A program made the position numbers and the translations under genes. A stretch of 22,986 nt of DNA. Origin: an uncultured Acetatifactor sp. (GTDB taxonomy: Bacteria; Bacillota; Clostridia; Lachnospirales; Lachnospiraceae). Positions 6,372-15,096 of the stretch are shown here, one piece after another; within the stretch, counting starts at the first letter, position 1; each line of letters opens with the position of its first letter. The notes beneath the pieces are model-generated. The model worked only from the letters and a program-made list of their open reading frames with translations. It searched no databases and was not told the origin of the DNA. Location of the stretch: NCBI GenBank assembly GCA_934436245.1, contig CAKSAM010000038.1, positions 1 to 22,986 on the forward strand, in the 5' to 3' direction.

Positions 6372-7829
6372 TTATACGTTGATTTCAGCCTTCACACCCA
6401 ACAGCTCTTTATTTGCCTCCAGGATCGGATGGATCACATTCTTCAGGAAAGCTTCCACCTGTTCCTTAGAACGTCCGATATATCTGGAAGGCTCCATGGA
6501 TGCCTTCAGTTCCTCCAGTCCCATGGGGAATGCAGGATCTGCTGCGATCAGCTCTAACAGATTGTTTTCTTTTCCTTCTACCTTCACATTGCGTCCCGCT
6601 TCCATAGAGAGCTCACGGATACGCTCATGCAGCTCCTGACGGTTGCCGCCTAACTTTACGGCATCCATCATGATATTCTCGGTAGCCATGAAAGGAAGCT
6701 CGCTCATCATGTGCTTCTCGATAACCTTAGGATATACCACAAGACCATCTACCACGTTCAGACACAGATCCAGAATACCGTCGATGGCAAGGAAGCCTTC
6801 GGGAATGGACAGTCTCTTATTTGCAGAGTCATCCAGAGTTCTCTCGAACCACTGGGTAGCGGAAGTGATCGCAGGATTCAACGCATCCACCATCACATAA
6901 CGGGACAGGGACGCAATACGCTCACTTCTCATAGGATTACGCTTGTAAGCCATGGCTGAGGACCCGATCTGGTTCTTCTCAAACGGCTCTTCCACTTCCT
7001 TCAGATGCTGTAACAGACGGATATCGTTGCTCATCTTGTGTGCGGATGCTGCAATACCGGCCAGTACATTGGCCACTCTGGTATCCACCTTACGGGAATA
7101 GGTCTGTCCGGATACAGGATAACACTCCTTGAAGCCCATCTTGGCAGCGATCATGGGATCGATCTTGTCGATGGTCTCCTGATCCCCGTTGAACAGTTCC
7201 AGGAAGGATGCCTGGGTTCCGGTGGTTCCTTTGGAGCCTAACAGCTTCATGGTATTCAGTACATGATCCAGATCCTCCAGATCCAGAGAAAACTCCTGAA
7301 GCCACAGTGTTGCTCTCTTACCTACGGTCGTAGGCTGTGCAGGCTGAAAATGAGTAAATGCCAGGGTAGGCTGTGCCTTGTACTTGTCAGCGAAATCAGC
7401 CAGCTCCTTCATGACATTGATCAGTTTCTTTCTCACCAGTCTCAGTGCTTCTGTCATCACAATAATATCGGTATTATCGCCTACATAACAGGAAGTAGCA
7501 CCCAGATGAATGATTCCGGCTGCCTTGGGGCACTGCTGTCCGTATGCATATACATGGCTCATAACATCATGACGTACCAGCTTCTCACGCTCTTTTGCCA
7601 CATCATAATTAATGTCCTCGGCATGAGCCTTCAGTTCCTCGATCTGTTCGTCTGTGATGACGGGCTTGCCGTCCTGGGACAGTCCCAGCTCTTTCTCCGT
7701 CTCTGCCAGTGCGATCCACAATTTTCTCCATGTACGGAATTTCATATCCGGAGAGAAAATATACTGCATCTCCTTACTTGCATAGCGCTCGGATAACGGG
7801 CTCTGATATCTGTCTGTACCTGTACTCAT
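6372..7829 (-). CDS. purB: Adenylosuccinate lyase
   Basis: 485 aa. Cleaves SAICAR to AICAR plus fumarate and adenylosuccinate to AMP plus fumarate, so it serves both the main pathway and the AMP branch. It belongs to the fumarase/aspartase superfamily. The signature loop QIGSSAMAYKRNPMRSE (about 287-303) contains the catalytic Ser; GATSCYVGDNTD (110-121) and THFQPAQPTT (159-168, catalytic His) are also present. The length and the AMAYKRNP form suit the longer, eukaryote-like PurB subtype. The ATG at 7829 is preceded by GAGGAG seven bases upstream, so a longer frame (to 7883) is rejected. It lies 143 nt after purF. That spacer holds a short TGACT/AGTCA hairpin and a GTATGT/ACATAC inverted repeat of unknown role. 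Confidence 0.95.
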   Translation of the reverse strand: MSTGTDRYQSPLSERYASKEMQYIFSPDMKFRTWRKLWIALAETEKELGLSQDGKPVITDEQIEELKAHAEDINYDVAKEREKLVRHDVMSHVYAYGQQCPKAAGIIHLGATSCYVGDNTDIIVMTEALRLVRKKLINVMKELADFADKYKAQPTLAFTHFQPAQPTTVGKRATLWLQEFSLDLEDLDHVLNTMKLLGSKGTTGTQASFLELFNGDQETIDKIDPMIAAKMGFKECYPVSGQTYSRKVDTRVANVLAGIAASAHKMSNDIRLLQHLKEVEEPFEKNQIGSSAMAYKRNPMRSERIASLSRYVMVDALNPAITSATQWFERTLDDSANKRLSIPEGFLAIDGILDLCLNVVDGLVVYPKVIEKHMMSELPFMATENIMMDAVKLGGNRQELHERIRELSMEAGRNVKVEGKENNLLELIAADPAFPMGLEELKASMEPSRYIGRSKEQVEAFLKNVIHPILEANKELLGVKAEINV

Positions 7830-7972
7830 TTGTCTGCTCCTCTTTTTTATTATTGTTGCAACTATTCCAAACCCATCCCACACATTCTCAAAACCGTATG
7901 TTACACATACTTTCCCACTGCTTCACAGCTAATTTTGTTCATGCGTGGTAAGGTGACTCGAATAGTCATTTT

Positions 7973-9424
7973 TTATTTGTCAAATTCTCCCCGGATGTCC
8001 TCCGCAGGCGGTTCCATAGGGTATTTGCCGGTAAAGCATCCCTTGCAGATTCCCAGATTACCGCCCACCAGCTCTTCCAGTCTCTCGATCTTCAGATAGT
8101 CCAGACTGTCTGTACCGATGAGGTCACTGATCTCTTTGACGGAACGGTTATATGCGATCAGCTGGTCTCTCGCCGGAACATCTGTACCGAAATAGCAGGG
8201 CCACAGAAAAGGCGGTGAGCTGACTCTCATATGGACTTCCTTCGCTCCTGCCTCCCGTAACATCTTCACAATACGATCGGAAGTGGTGCCGCGGACAATG
8301 GAATCATCGATCATGATGACACGCTTACCCTCCACAGCTTCCCGGATAGGGTTCAGCTTGACCTGTACGCTGCTCTCTCTGCTCTTCTGTTTCGGCTTGA
8401 TAAAAGTTCTGCCCACATAAGCATTTTTCACGAAGCCCATACCATAAGGGATTCCGGACTGCATGGAATATCCCATGGCAGCGCAGTTGCCGGACTCCGG
8501 TACGCCGATGACCAGATCTGCATCCACCGGGGAATCCATAGCCAGAAACTTTCCTGCCAGGATACGGGAATCATACACGCTGATCCCATCGATGAAGCTG
8601 TCGGGTCTGGCGAAATAAATATACTCGAAAATACATCTTGCGGTATCCGCAGGCTTCAGCACATGGGTAGTGTCGGACTCGATCCCCTTCTCCGGAGATA
8701 TGGTCACGATCTCACCGGGTAACACATCCCGGACAAATTCAGCCCCTACCGTATCCAAAGCGCAGGTCTCGCTGGACAGAAAATAGGCATTGTCTCTCTT
8801 ACCGATACATAACGGTTTAAAACCATAAGGGTCTCTGGCGCCGATCAGCTTTCTTGGGGACATCACCACCAGGGAATACGCTCCCTTGATCTTCGTCATG
8901 GCTCTGCCCACCGCTTCCTCTACGGATTTGGAATTCAGACGTTCTCTGGCAATATGGTACGCAATGACCTCGGAGTCAATGGTGGTCTGGAAGATTGCAC
9001 CGGTATACTCCAGCTCTCTTCTCAGCTCCGGTGCATTGATCAAGTTACCGTTATGAGCCAGTCCCAACGTACCCTTGACATAATTCAGTACCAGGGGCTG
9101 TGCATTCTCTCTGGTAGAGCCGCCCGCCGTGGAATAGCGGACATGTCCCACGCCGATGTCACCTTTTAACTTCTCCAGCTGCTCCGGTGTGAATGCCTCA
9201 TTGACCAGTCCCATATCCTTGCTGCTTAAGACCTTCCCTTTGGGTCCGTTCGTATCGCTGACGGCGATACCGCAGCTTTCCTGACCTCTGTGCTGCAATG
9301 CCAGAAGTCCGTAATAGATCGTAGATGCCACATCGTGTCCGTCAAAGTCGTACACACCAAAGACACCGCATTCTTCCTTTAATTTGTCGTTATTTTCTGT
9401 CTGGATATAAATGTTGTCCGTCAC
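7973..9424 (-). CDS. purF: Amidophosphoribosyltransferase
   Basis: 483 aa from a GTG start (9422-9424), with AAGG about seven bases upstream. Converts PRPP and glutamine to phosphoribosylamine, the committed step of purine synthesis. The first 18 residues are a propeptide. Cys19 in CGVFGV becomes the N-terminal nucleophile after cleavage, as in Bacillus-type PurF. Glutaminase residues are intact: HRGQES (45-50), GHVRYSTAG (93-101) and HNGN (124-127). The PRPP loop is IDDSIVRGT (372-380). Cys264, Cys410, Cys460 and Cys463 fit the oxygen-sensitive 4Fe-4S site, consistent with an anaerobe. It lies 56 nt after purC, probably in one transcript, and is feedback-inhibited by nucleotides in the family. 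Confidence 0.97.
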   Translation of the reverse strand: MTDNIYIQTENNDKLKEECGVFGVYDFDGHDVASTIYYGLLALQHRGQESCGIAVSDTNGPKGKVLSSKDMGLVNEAFTPEQLEKLKGDIGVGHVRYSTAGGSTRENAQPLVLNYVKGTLGLAHNGNLINAPELRRELEYTGAIFQTTIDSEVIAYHIARERLNSKSVEEAVGRAMTKIKGAYSLVVMSPRKLIGARDPYGFKPLCIGKRDNAYFLSSETCALDTVGAEFVRDVLPGEIVTISPEKGIESDTTHVLKPADTARCIFEYIYFARPDSFIDGISVYDSRILAGKFLAMDSPVDADLVIGVPESGNCAAMGYSMQSGIPYGMGFVKNAYVGRTFIKPKQKSRESSVQVKLNPIREAVEGKRVIMIDDSIVRGTTSDRIVKMLREAGAKEVHMRVSSPPFLWPCYFGTDVPARDQLIAYNRSVKEISDLIGTDSLDYLKIERLEELVGGNLGICKGCFTGKYPMEPPAEDIRGEFDK

Positions 9425-9480
9425 TTGTAAGCCTTACCTTTCCTGCCTGCCCCCGCAAAAAGGAATACCCAAAATGTTAT

Positions 9481-10356
9481 TTACAGATCCTTGCCTGTCA
9501 GCATCTTGTATGCCTGAAGGTATTTGTCGATGGTCTTCTCCACGATCTCCTCCGGCAGCTTCCAGCCCTTTTCGGGGTTGGCTTTCAGCCAGTCACGGGC
9601 GAACTGTTTGTCAAAGGAAGGCTGACCATGTCCGGGCTCATAGCCGTCTACCGGCCAGAAACGAGAGCTGTCAGGAGTCAGTACTTCATCTCCCAGAACC
9701 ATGTTGCCGTTCTCATCCAGACCGAACTCGAACTTGGTATCTGCGATAATGATTCCTTTGGTCAGTGCGTAATCCGCACATTTTTTATAAATAGCAATGG
9801 TATAGTCACGAAGCTTGGCAGCATATTCTGCGCCCTTGCCGGGGAAGCGCTTCTCCAGATATTCCACACTCTGCTCGTAGGAGATGTTCTCATCATGATC
9901 TCCGATCTCTGCCTTGGTGGAAGGGGTATAGATGGGCTCCGGAAGCTTATCCGCCTCTTTCAGACCTTCCGGAAGCTTAATACCGCATACGGTACCGTTC
10001 TTCTTATAGCTTTCCCAGCCGCTTCCGGTAATGTATCCACGAACGATGCACTCGATGGGGAGCATGTTCAGCTTCTTGCACATCATGCTGTTGCCGTCAA
10101 ACTTCGGCTGTCTGAAAAATTCCGGCATATCATTGACATCTACAGATACCATATGATTGGGGATCACATCTTCTGTCATATCAAACCAGAATTTAGACAT
10201 CTGGGTCAGCACAGTTCCTTTCTTCGTTACTGTGTTGTCCAAGATCACATCAAAGCAGCTGATACGGTCAGTTGCCACCATGATCAGGGTATCTCCGTTG
10301 TCGTAGATCTCACGAACTTTGCCTTCCTTGATCGGTTTCATTTCCTGTACGCTCAT
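9481..10356 (-). CDS. purC: SAICAR synthetase
   Basis: 291 aa. ATP-dependent condensation of CAIR with aspartate to SAICAR. The N-terminal [13 protein letters not shown] and [11 protein letters not shown] segments are typical of the ATP-binding lobe. [14 protein letters not shown] (about 101-114) and DTKFEFG, followed by [14 protein letters not shown], mark the long (about 290-aa) form of the enzyme. The ATG at 10356 has GAGG about nine bases upstream. As first gene of the purine block it is followed closely by purF. The region upstream contains the terminator of the importer operon and several small palindromes. I could not fix a promoter there. Confidence 0.95.
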   Translation of the reverse strand: MSVQEMKPIKEGKVREIYDNGDTLIMVATDRISCFDVILDNTVTKKGTVLTQMSKFWFDMTEDVIPNHMVSVDVNDMPEFFRQPKFDGNSMMCKKLNMLPIECIVRGYITGSGWESYKKNGTVCGIKLPEGLKEADKLPEPIYTPSTKAEIGDHDENISYEQSVEYLEKRFPGKGAEYAAKLRDYTIAIYKKCADYALTKGIIIADTKFEFGLDENGNMVLGDEVLTPDSSRFWPVDGYEPGHGQPSFDKQFARDWLKANPEKGWKLPEEIVEKTIDKYLQAYKMLTGKDL

Positions 10357-10405
10357 ACCATCAGTCCTCGCATTCTTATGTTTTCAATTTTGTAATTACT
10401 GTTTT

Positions 10406-10505
10406 TTTGTTGGAACAAATATGAGTCAAAACCCACACTTATAAGCTAAACAGATTTATTGAAAAAAATCAATCCTTTTTTATCTCTTTTCGTAACAATT
10501 TGTTA
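10406..10505. promoter_or_regulatory. Palindromes upstream of purC
   Basis: The AT-rich purC upstream region has two related palindromes: TTTGTTGGAACAAA (10406-10419) and TAACAATTTGTTA (10493-10505). Both are built from AACAA/TTGTT. An ATTGA/TCAAT inverted repeat lies between them. They could be sites for a regulator of the purine operon. No B. subtilis-type PurR box was seen. Confidence 0.3.
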
Positions 10506-10519
10506 TTTCCTCAGACAAC

Positions 10520-10559
10520 AAATGCCATGTTCTGTGTGCAGACACTTTCCATGGCATTT
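10520..10559 (-). terminator. Terminator after the amino-acid importer operon
   Basis: AAATGCCATG (10520-10529) is the exact reverse complement of CATGGCATTT (10550-10559). An inner GTGT/ACAC stem lies in the loop. It is about 20 nt past the ATPase stop. The minus-strand tail is U-rich (TTTGTTGT) rather than a pure U-run; the plus-strand tail is a better T-tract, so it may work both ways. Confidence 0.6.
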
Positions 10560-10577
10560 TATTTCTATTCAGAATTG

Positions 10578-11366
10578 TTACTGTAGCTTTCCAATAAATT
10601 CCCGGACACGTCCGTTTTCCGTTGCAAAAAGCTGTTCCGGGGATCCTTCCTCCACGATCACGCCCTGCTCCATAAAAATGATCCTGTCAGATACTTCCCT
10701 TGCGAACTGCATCTCATGGGTCACAATGATCATGGTCATATGCTCACTTGCGAGCTGTCTGATCACCTTCAGCACTTCCACGGTAAGCTCCGGATCCAGT
10801 GCGGAGGTAGGCTCATCAAAAAACAGAATCCTTGGCTGCAGAGCCAGTGCCCTTGCAATGGACACTCTCTGCTGCTGCCCACCGGACAACTGATAAGGAT
10901 AAGCATCCGCCTTGTCCGCCAGTCCTAACTGAGCCAGCAGTTTTTCTGCTCTGGCGCATGCCTCACTGCGGCTTACCTTATCCACATGGATTGGCGCATC
11001 TATAATGTTTTTCATAACTGTATAGTGTGGGAAAAGATTAAAATTCTGGAACACCAGTCCAAAGCATTTCCGGATCTTTCGAAGTTCTGCTTTGGACGCA
11101 TATCCGCACACTAAAGCTCCACTTTTGTCTGTTTTCTCTGCAGCCGCTTTCTGACCAAGATAAATCAGTTCTCCACCGTCCATTTTCTCCAACAAAGTGG
11201 CACAACGCAGCAGTGTTGATTTTCCGGAACCGGAGGGACCGATAATGGAGACTACTTCACCTTCTCTGACTGTCAGAGAGATATCCTTCAATACCCCCGT
11301 CCCGTCAAAGCTTTTTTTCACATGATTCATTTGTAAAAGGATTTCTCCGTTTGTCTGTTCTGCCAT
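10578..11366 (-). CDS. Polar amino-acid ABC transporter, ATP-binding protein
   Basis: 262 aa. Cytoplasmic ATPase that powers uptake through the permease encoded just upstream. Walker A GPSGSGKST (43-51), Q-loop VFQNFNLFP (about 105-113), signature LSGGQQQR (160-167), Walker B ILFFDEP (180-186) and switch His217 are all intact. FPHYTV and the overall layout are typical of the GlnQ/HisP family for glutamine, histidine, cystine or other polar amino acids. An insertion of about 15-20 residues at 72-92 is somewhat unusual. The AGGAG for this gene overlaps the permease stop codon, with a long 13-nt spacing to ATG 11366, so the exact start is less certain. Confidence 0.93.
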   Translation of the reverse strand: MAEQTNGEILLQMNHVKKSFDGTGVLKDISLTVREGEVVSIIGPSGSGKSTLLRCATLLEKMDGGELIYLGQKAAAEKTDKSGALVCGYASKAELRKIRKCFGLVFQNFNLFPHYTVMKNIIDAPIHVDKVSRSEACARAEKLLAQLGLADKADAYPYQLSGGQQQRVSIARALALQPRILFFDEPTSALDPELTVEVLKVIRQLASEHMTMIIVTHEMQFAREVSDRIIFMEQGVIVEEGSPEQLFATENGRVREFIGKLQ

Positions 11367-11382
11367 ACTTGTGATGCAGCTC

Positions 11383-12033
11383 CTATCTGTAATAGCTTAA
11401 TTTTTTCTCCATGTGTTCCATGAAAGATGCCACGATCAGGTTGAATACATAATAAAACACTCCTGCCGCCAGCAGCGGAACCACACTGGTCTGTGCGGCA
11501 CTGATCTGCTTTGCCACGGTAAACATCTCCGCTATGGAAATGGTAAATGCAAGGGAGGAATCCTTCACCAGTGTGATCGTCTCATTGGTCACCGGTGGAA
11601 GCACCCTTTTAATGACCTGTGGCAGAATGATCTTTACAAAAGTCTGCATCTTACTGTACCCCAGCACCTCTGCCGCCTCATACTGTCCCACCGGAATAGA
11701 TTCAATTCCGGCACGATAAATCTCTGCAAAATATGCAGCATAATTGATCACAAAGGCAAGAATCACAGCCGGGAAACGGTAGCCGGTTCCCATCTGCAGC
11801 CGGAACACATAGAAAGGAGCAAAGTATACCACAATGATCTGTAGCATCAGAGGCGTTCCCCTCATAATGGATATGTATATTTTAGAAATAATACGGATCA
11901 CCTTACATCCCGACATTCTTCCAAAGGCCACGATCAATCCCAACGGAAGCGAGAATAAAAGCGTCAGTACAAATATTTCCACCGTTATCAGAAACCCTTC
12001 CGACAACTGACTCGCCATAGTCATAAAACTCAT
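11383..12033 (-). CDS. Polar amino-acid ABC transporter permease
   Basis: 216 aa, the normal size for HisM/GlnP-type permeases. About five hydrophobic segments cross the membrane (roughly 13-36, 52-75, 86-104, with more near 160-205). MRGTPLMLQI (57-66) is a family hallmark, and the cytoplasmic EAA loop that docks the ATPase is at about 119-139 (EAAEVLGYSK). The ATG at 12033 has AGGAG nine bases upstream. Only one permease gene is present, so the channel is likely a homodimer. The substrate is not determined. Confidence 0.93.
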   Translation of the reverse strand: MSFMTMASQLSEGFLITVEIFVLTLLFSLPLGLIVAFGRMSGCKVIRIISKIYISIMRGTPLMLQIIVVYFAPFYVFRLQMGTGYRFPAVILAFVINYAAYFAEIYRAGIESIPVGQYEAAEVLGYSKMQTFVKIILPQVIKRVLPPVTNETITLVKDSSLAFTISIAEMFTVAKQISAAQTSVVPLLAAGVFYYVFNLIVASFMEHMEKKLSYYR

Positions 12034-12128
12034 GAGAATCTGCTCCTTACACCTGTTCGTCCCGGATCATTGTTTCCGGATATCTTCTACAATAGAATCA
12101 TATCTGAATAGCAATCGAAAAATCTGCC

Positions 12129-12929
12129 TTACTTACCAAGGCACACGCTGTCAGTCAGTCCCCATTTTTCTGCAATCTGTGTGAAAGTACCGTCTGCTGC
12201 CATCTCGTCCAAAGTCTTCTGTACTTTATCTCTCAGTTCATCATTTCCCTTCAGGAAACCAACCGCATACTGCTCTACTGCCAGCTTGTTATTCTCGCCC
12301 GCAAGCATTACGAATTTTCCTGCTTCTCTCTGTTCAATCTGGTACTGTGCCACACCGATGTCGATAGCTACGGCATCAACTGCGCCCTGCTCCAGATCCA
12401 TAAATGCAGTGTTGTAATCCGCATATTCGATCAGCTGTGCAAAAGAATCACGAAGAGCGATGTTATCTGCATTCTCTTCATCATTCAAAGCTGCCAGTGC
12501 AGAAGAGTCCTTCTGTACTGCTACTACCTTTCCTGCCAGTTCTTCTTTATTTTCCACACCGGATGCAGCTGCCACAACAAATACCTGGCTGTTATCAATG
12601 TAGGGTTCTGTCCATGTATATGCGTCCTCTCTGCCGTTCATGGTAAAACCGTTCCAGATACAGTCAATGGATCCATTGGAAAGCTCCATATCTTTCGCAT
12701 CCCAGTCAATCGGCTGCTTTACCAGCTCCCAGCCTTGTCTCTTACATACCTCTGCTGCCAGATCCAGGTCGAATCCTACATATTCACCACTGTCATCACG
12801 ATATCCGTAAGGAGGAAATTCCGCATCAAATCCTACAGTAAATGTTTTATCAGAACCTTTAGAACCACAGCCGGTAAGCATACCTGCTGCCATGCTGACT
12901 GCCAATAATGTCACTAATACTCTTTTCAT
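12129..12929 (-). CDS. Amino-acid ABC transporter substrate-binding lipoprotein
   Basis: 266 aa. Lipoprotein signal MKRVLVTLLAVSMAAGMLTG followed by Cys21 (lipobox LTGC), so the mature protein is anchored to the outside of the membrane. The body is a family 3 periplasmic-binding fold: TVGFDAEFPPYGY, GFDLDLA, and the DAVAIDIGVAQY segment. It has WNGFTMNGRE, where many relatives have a similar T-x-x-R ligand loop. It captures a polar amino acid for the permease and ATPase that follow. AGGATG-type purine-rich sequence (GGGAGGATGTATT) precedes ATG 12929. It is the first gene of the importer operon, with its own promoter directly upstream. Confidence 0.93.
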   Translation of the reverse strand: MKRVLVTLLAVSMAAGMLTGCGSKGSDKTFTVGFDAEFPPYGYRDDSGEYVGFDLDLAAEVCKRQGWELVKQPIDWDAKDMELSNGSIDCIWNGFTMNGREDAYTWTEPYIDNSQVFVVAAASGVENKEELAGKVVAVQKDSSALAALNDEENADNIALRDSFAQLIEYADYNTAFMDLEQGAVDAVAIDIGVAQYQIEQREAGKFVMLAGENNKLAVEQYAVGFLKGNDELRDKVQKTLDEMAADGTFTQIAEKWGLTDSVCLGK

Positions 12930-12968
12930 AATACATCCTCCCGTTGATTGCCTGACGGCCGTTTTACT

Positions 12969-13027
12969 TTAGCATGGTAAATTGCTAACACGGTGTCATA
13001 GTAGCACACCAAGAGGCGTCTTGTCAA
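12969..13027 (-). promoter_or_regulatory. Importer-operon promoter with downstream inverted repeat
   Basis: On the minus strand, TTGACA (13022-13027) is followed after 18 bases by TACTAT (12998-13003), with TG-C before it (extended -10). TTAGCA (12969-12974) and TGCTAA (12983-12988) form an inverted repeat just after the expected transcript start, placed where a repressor or RNA hairpin could act. The -35 box begins four bases after the preceding gene's stop. Confidence 0.75.
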
Positions 13028-13030
13028 ATA

Positions 13031-14191
13031 TTATCGGTCATAACGATCCACCATTGCCAGGATCTCCTGTGCATATCTGGGATATGCTGCCGCCACTTCT
13101 TTTACTTCATTTCTGGCAGATTCTGCCACTTCCTGATTGTAATCCATCTGTTTCCGTAATGCCTGCCTTCTCTGGATCAGCTCATGACGGATTTCCACCA
13201 TCTCACGTTTATCCAGCAGTGCCGCAGTCTGACTTATCCAGCGTTCCGGCATCTGCACCCGGTAGTTTCCAAGCTGTCCCACCAGCTGCTTCTGATAATA
13301 CTCTATCTTTGCTTCCGCTTCAGCGAACTGCTTACGTTCTTCTTTTTCGTCCTGATACATTTTCCATTGTTTTTCCAGTTTGGCTGCACTGTCCGTATTG
13401 TATTTCAAATACAGATATTCCATGAGCTGACAATTGTTCACATAACGGATCTTTACCTTATTCTGTAACTGTATGATCTTGTTAATTGTTTTCTCCACCC
13501 GCTGCAGTTCCCTGCCGGCATCCATATACTTGACACAGACATAGGAAATTGCTGCCGCACCGGCTCCAACCGACAGGAAATATCCCACATAAGTATCCAT
13601 TTCAAGCCCGAACTGCAGGATTGCCAGCATAATGATACAGATTACCAGTGCCGTTAAAAAAATGACTGCCATTCCCCTCTGATTGTTCATCATGTTCTCC
13701 AGTTCGTTTTTCCGGTACTCATATGCATGCCGTTCACCATCCAGCCGGTGCAGATCCTGCCGCACCAGATTACCGTATTTTTCTCCCTCACGGATCTTCT
13801 GAATCCCTTCCTCTATCTCGTTCTCTCTCTTGCGGATCGCATAAAAATCAGCATCCTTCATCCGGTTCTTTTTCTCCCGGTATTTGCTGCGTTCCTGCTC
13901 CAGTCCTGCCAGTTTTCCTGCTACACGATTGATTTCAGACCGCTGTTCTTCCGGCAATGACTCGATTTCATCCGTATCCGTCAGATAAGAAGTCACCAAT
14001 GTATATTCCCCTGTCAGGAGATCAATTTCTCTGGATGCCTCAGCAATCTGTTCCAGACAGTTGACAATATAACGTTTTCGCTGGTCTTCTTCATCAAAAT
14101 TCACACCGTTTCTGGTATAGACAAGCTGCTCCCAGTCTTCTTCCTGCTGAATCGGTTCTTTTTTCTTAAAAAAACGGTTCCACCACGCCAT
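13031..14191 (-). CDS. Two-TM coiled-coil membrane protein, unknown function
   Basis: 386 aa, not recognised. A basic, aromatic N-terminus (MAWWNRFFKKK) is followed by a long charged helical region (about 38-165) with coiled-coil character. Two hydrophobic segments follow at about 174-196 and 201-221, then a second charged helical region (about 225-380). Both soluble parts should lie on the same side of the membrane, probably the cytoplasm, giving a hairpin-like membrane anchor. AGGAG six bases before ATG 14191 supports the start. It is the last gene of a four-gene operon, 21 nt after the TPR-like gene. A scaffold or anchor role for the complex is inference from topology and context only. Confidence 0.8.
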   Translation of the reverse strand: MAWWNRFFKKKEPIQQEEDWEQLVYTRNGVNFDEEDQRKRYIVNCLEQIAEASREIDLLTGEYTLVTSYLTDTDEIESLPEEQRSEINRVAGKLAGLEQERSKYREKKNRMKDADFYAIRKRENEIEEGIQKIREGEKYGNLVRQDLHRLDGERHAYEYRKNELENMMNNQRGMAVIFLTALVICIIMLAILQFGLEMDTYVGYFLSVGAGAAAISYVCVKYMDAGRELQRVEKTINKIIQLQNKVKIRYVNNCQLMEYLYLKYNTDSAAKLEKQWKMYQDEKEERKQFAEAEAKIEYYQKQLVGQLGNYRVQMPERWISQTAALLDKREMVEIRHELIQRRQALRKQMDYNQEVAESARNEVKEVAAAYPRYAQEILAMVDRYDR

Positions 14192-14212
14192 AGTTCTCTC
14201 CTGTCACTTTCA

Positions 14213-15064
14213 TTATACACTGACACTTGTCCGGTAACTGTTTTTCAGTGCCTGCATCAGTCTCTCATTTTCCGCATCATACTTGATCCGGTCATCCGTG
14301 CGCCATTCTCCGCGCAGTTGTAGCTGCCTGTACTCCGGCTGTTGTTCCCATTCCCGTTCAAACTGTTCAATCCGTTTTTCCAGTTCAAGAGATTCCGTAT
14401 AATTTTCCGGATTTTGTGCTGCAAAAGCCACATATTCATCTTCCGGCAGTTCCATCCGTTTTGCCGCCAGATAAGCATCCAGATGCTCCCTGTCCCGATC
14501 TGTCTCCCAGGCCTCTTTAAAATAATACGCTGCTTTATCATAAAGCATCAGTCCCGTCAGAGCCACACCTTTATTGTGCAGGATTGCCGCTCTGACCTTT
14601 CCGGCCGGAAGTTCTTTTCCTTCCTTCTCCTGATTGCTCCAGGTCTCCAACAGCAGATCATATCCACGAATAGCGGCTGCGTATTTTCTTTTTTCCACCA
14701 TATAATCGACCTGGCTCTTTCTTTTTTCCAGATTGCTGAGCCCTGCACCCTGTTTCAGCACCTGCTCTACCTGACTGACTTCCTCCGGATCATACATCCC
14801 GACATACTGTAGAATCGTCACCACAAACACGCTTAAGGAGCCCTGCTTATGCACCATGGGATACAGTTGTTTTGCCAGATCCCGTACCTTACATTCTTCC
14901 CCGATCCAGTCCACCAGTTTGTCATTCATCAGGGACAGATCCAGTAGAAATGCATTTTCTTTCAGGCAATAGCAGAGTTCCTCCATGCAGTATACCTTAA
15001 GTTCCAGACTTTCTACATTATAGGCATTCTCACAATATTCTCCCACACACAGACTTGCCTTCAT
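14213..15064 (-). CDS. TPR-like helical protein, unknown function
   Basis: 283 aa, soluble and helical. The segment AAILHNKGVALTGLMLYDKA with the following YYFKEAW (about residues 158-185) looks like a tetratricopeptide repeat, and KRKYAAAIRGYDLLLETW earlier looks like a half-repeat. The N-terminal 70 residues are Cys-rich (CVGEYC, CMEELCYC) but lack a clear metal-site spacing. The ATG at 15064 is chosen over a TTG at 15070 because GAGG is seven bases upstream. It lies 32 nt after the Hsp70-like gene. TPR proteins mediate protein-protein contacts, so an adaptor role in the operon's complex is inferred. Confidence 0.75.
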   Translation of the reverse strand: MKASLCVGEYCENAYNVESLELKVYCMEELCYCLKENAFLLDLSLMNDKLVDWIGEECKVRDLAKQLYPMVHKQGSLSVFVVTILQYVGMYDPEEVSQVEQVLKQGAGLSNLEKRKSQVDYMVEKRKYAAAIRGYDLLLETWSNQEKEGKELPAGKVRAAILHNKGVALTGLMLYDKAAYYFKEAWETDRDREHLDAYLAAKRMELPEDEYVAFAAQNPENYTESLELEKRIEQFEREWEQQPEYRQLQLRGEWRTDDRIKYDAENERLMQALKNSYRTSVSV

Positions 15065-15096
15065 TTTCAAACCTCTTTTTTAACCATAGACAATAC

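Noticed and set aside
5892..6557. 221-codon plus-strand frame across the purB/PurF-like junction
   Set aside because: It is antisense to two clear genes and to the spacer with hairpins; no coding signal of its own.
7946..7972. Plus-strand terminator TGACT/AGTCA plus T-run next to purF
   Set aside because: No plus-strand gene precedes it and the stem is only five pairs; probably incidental.
9325..10395. 356-codon plus-strand frame
   Set aside because: It lies antisense to purC and the start of purF, both unmistakable, and its translation resembles no protein; it is a shadow frame.
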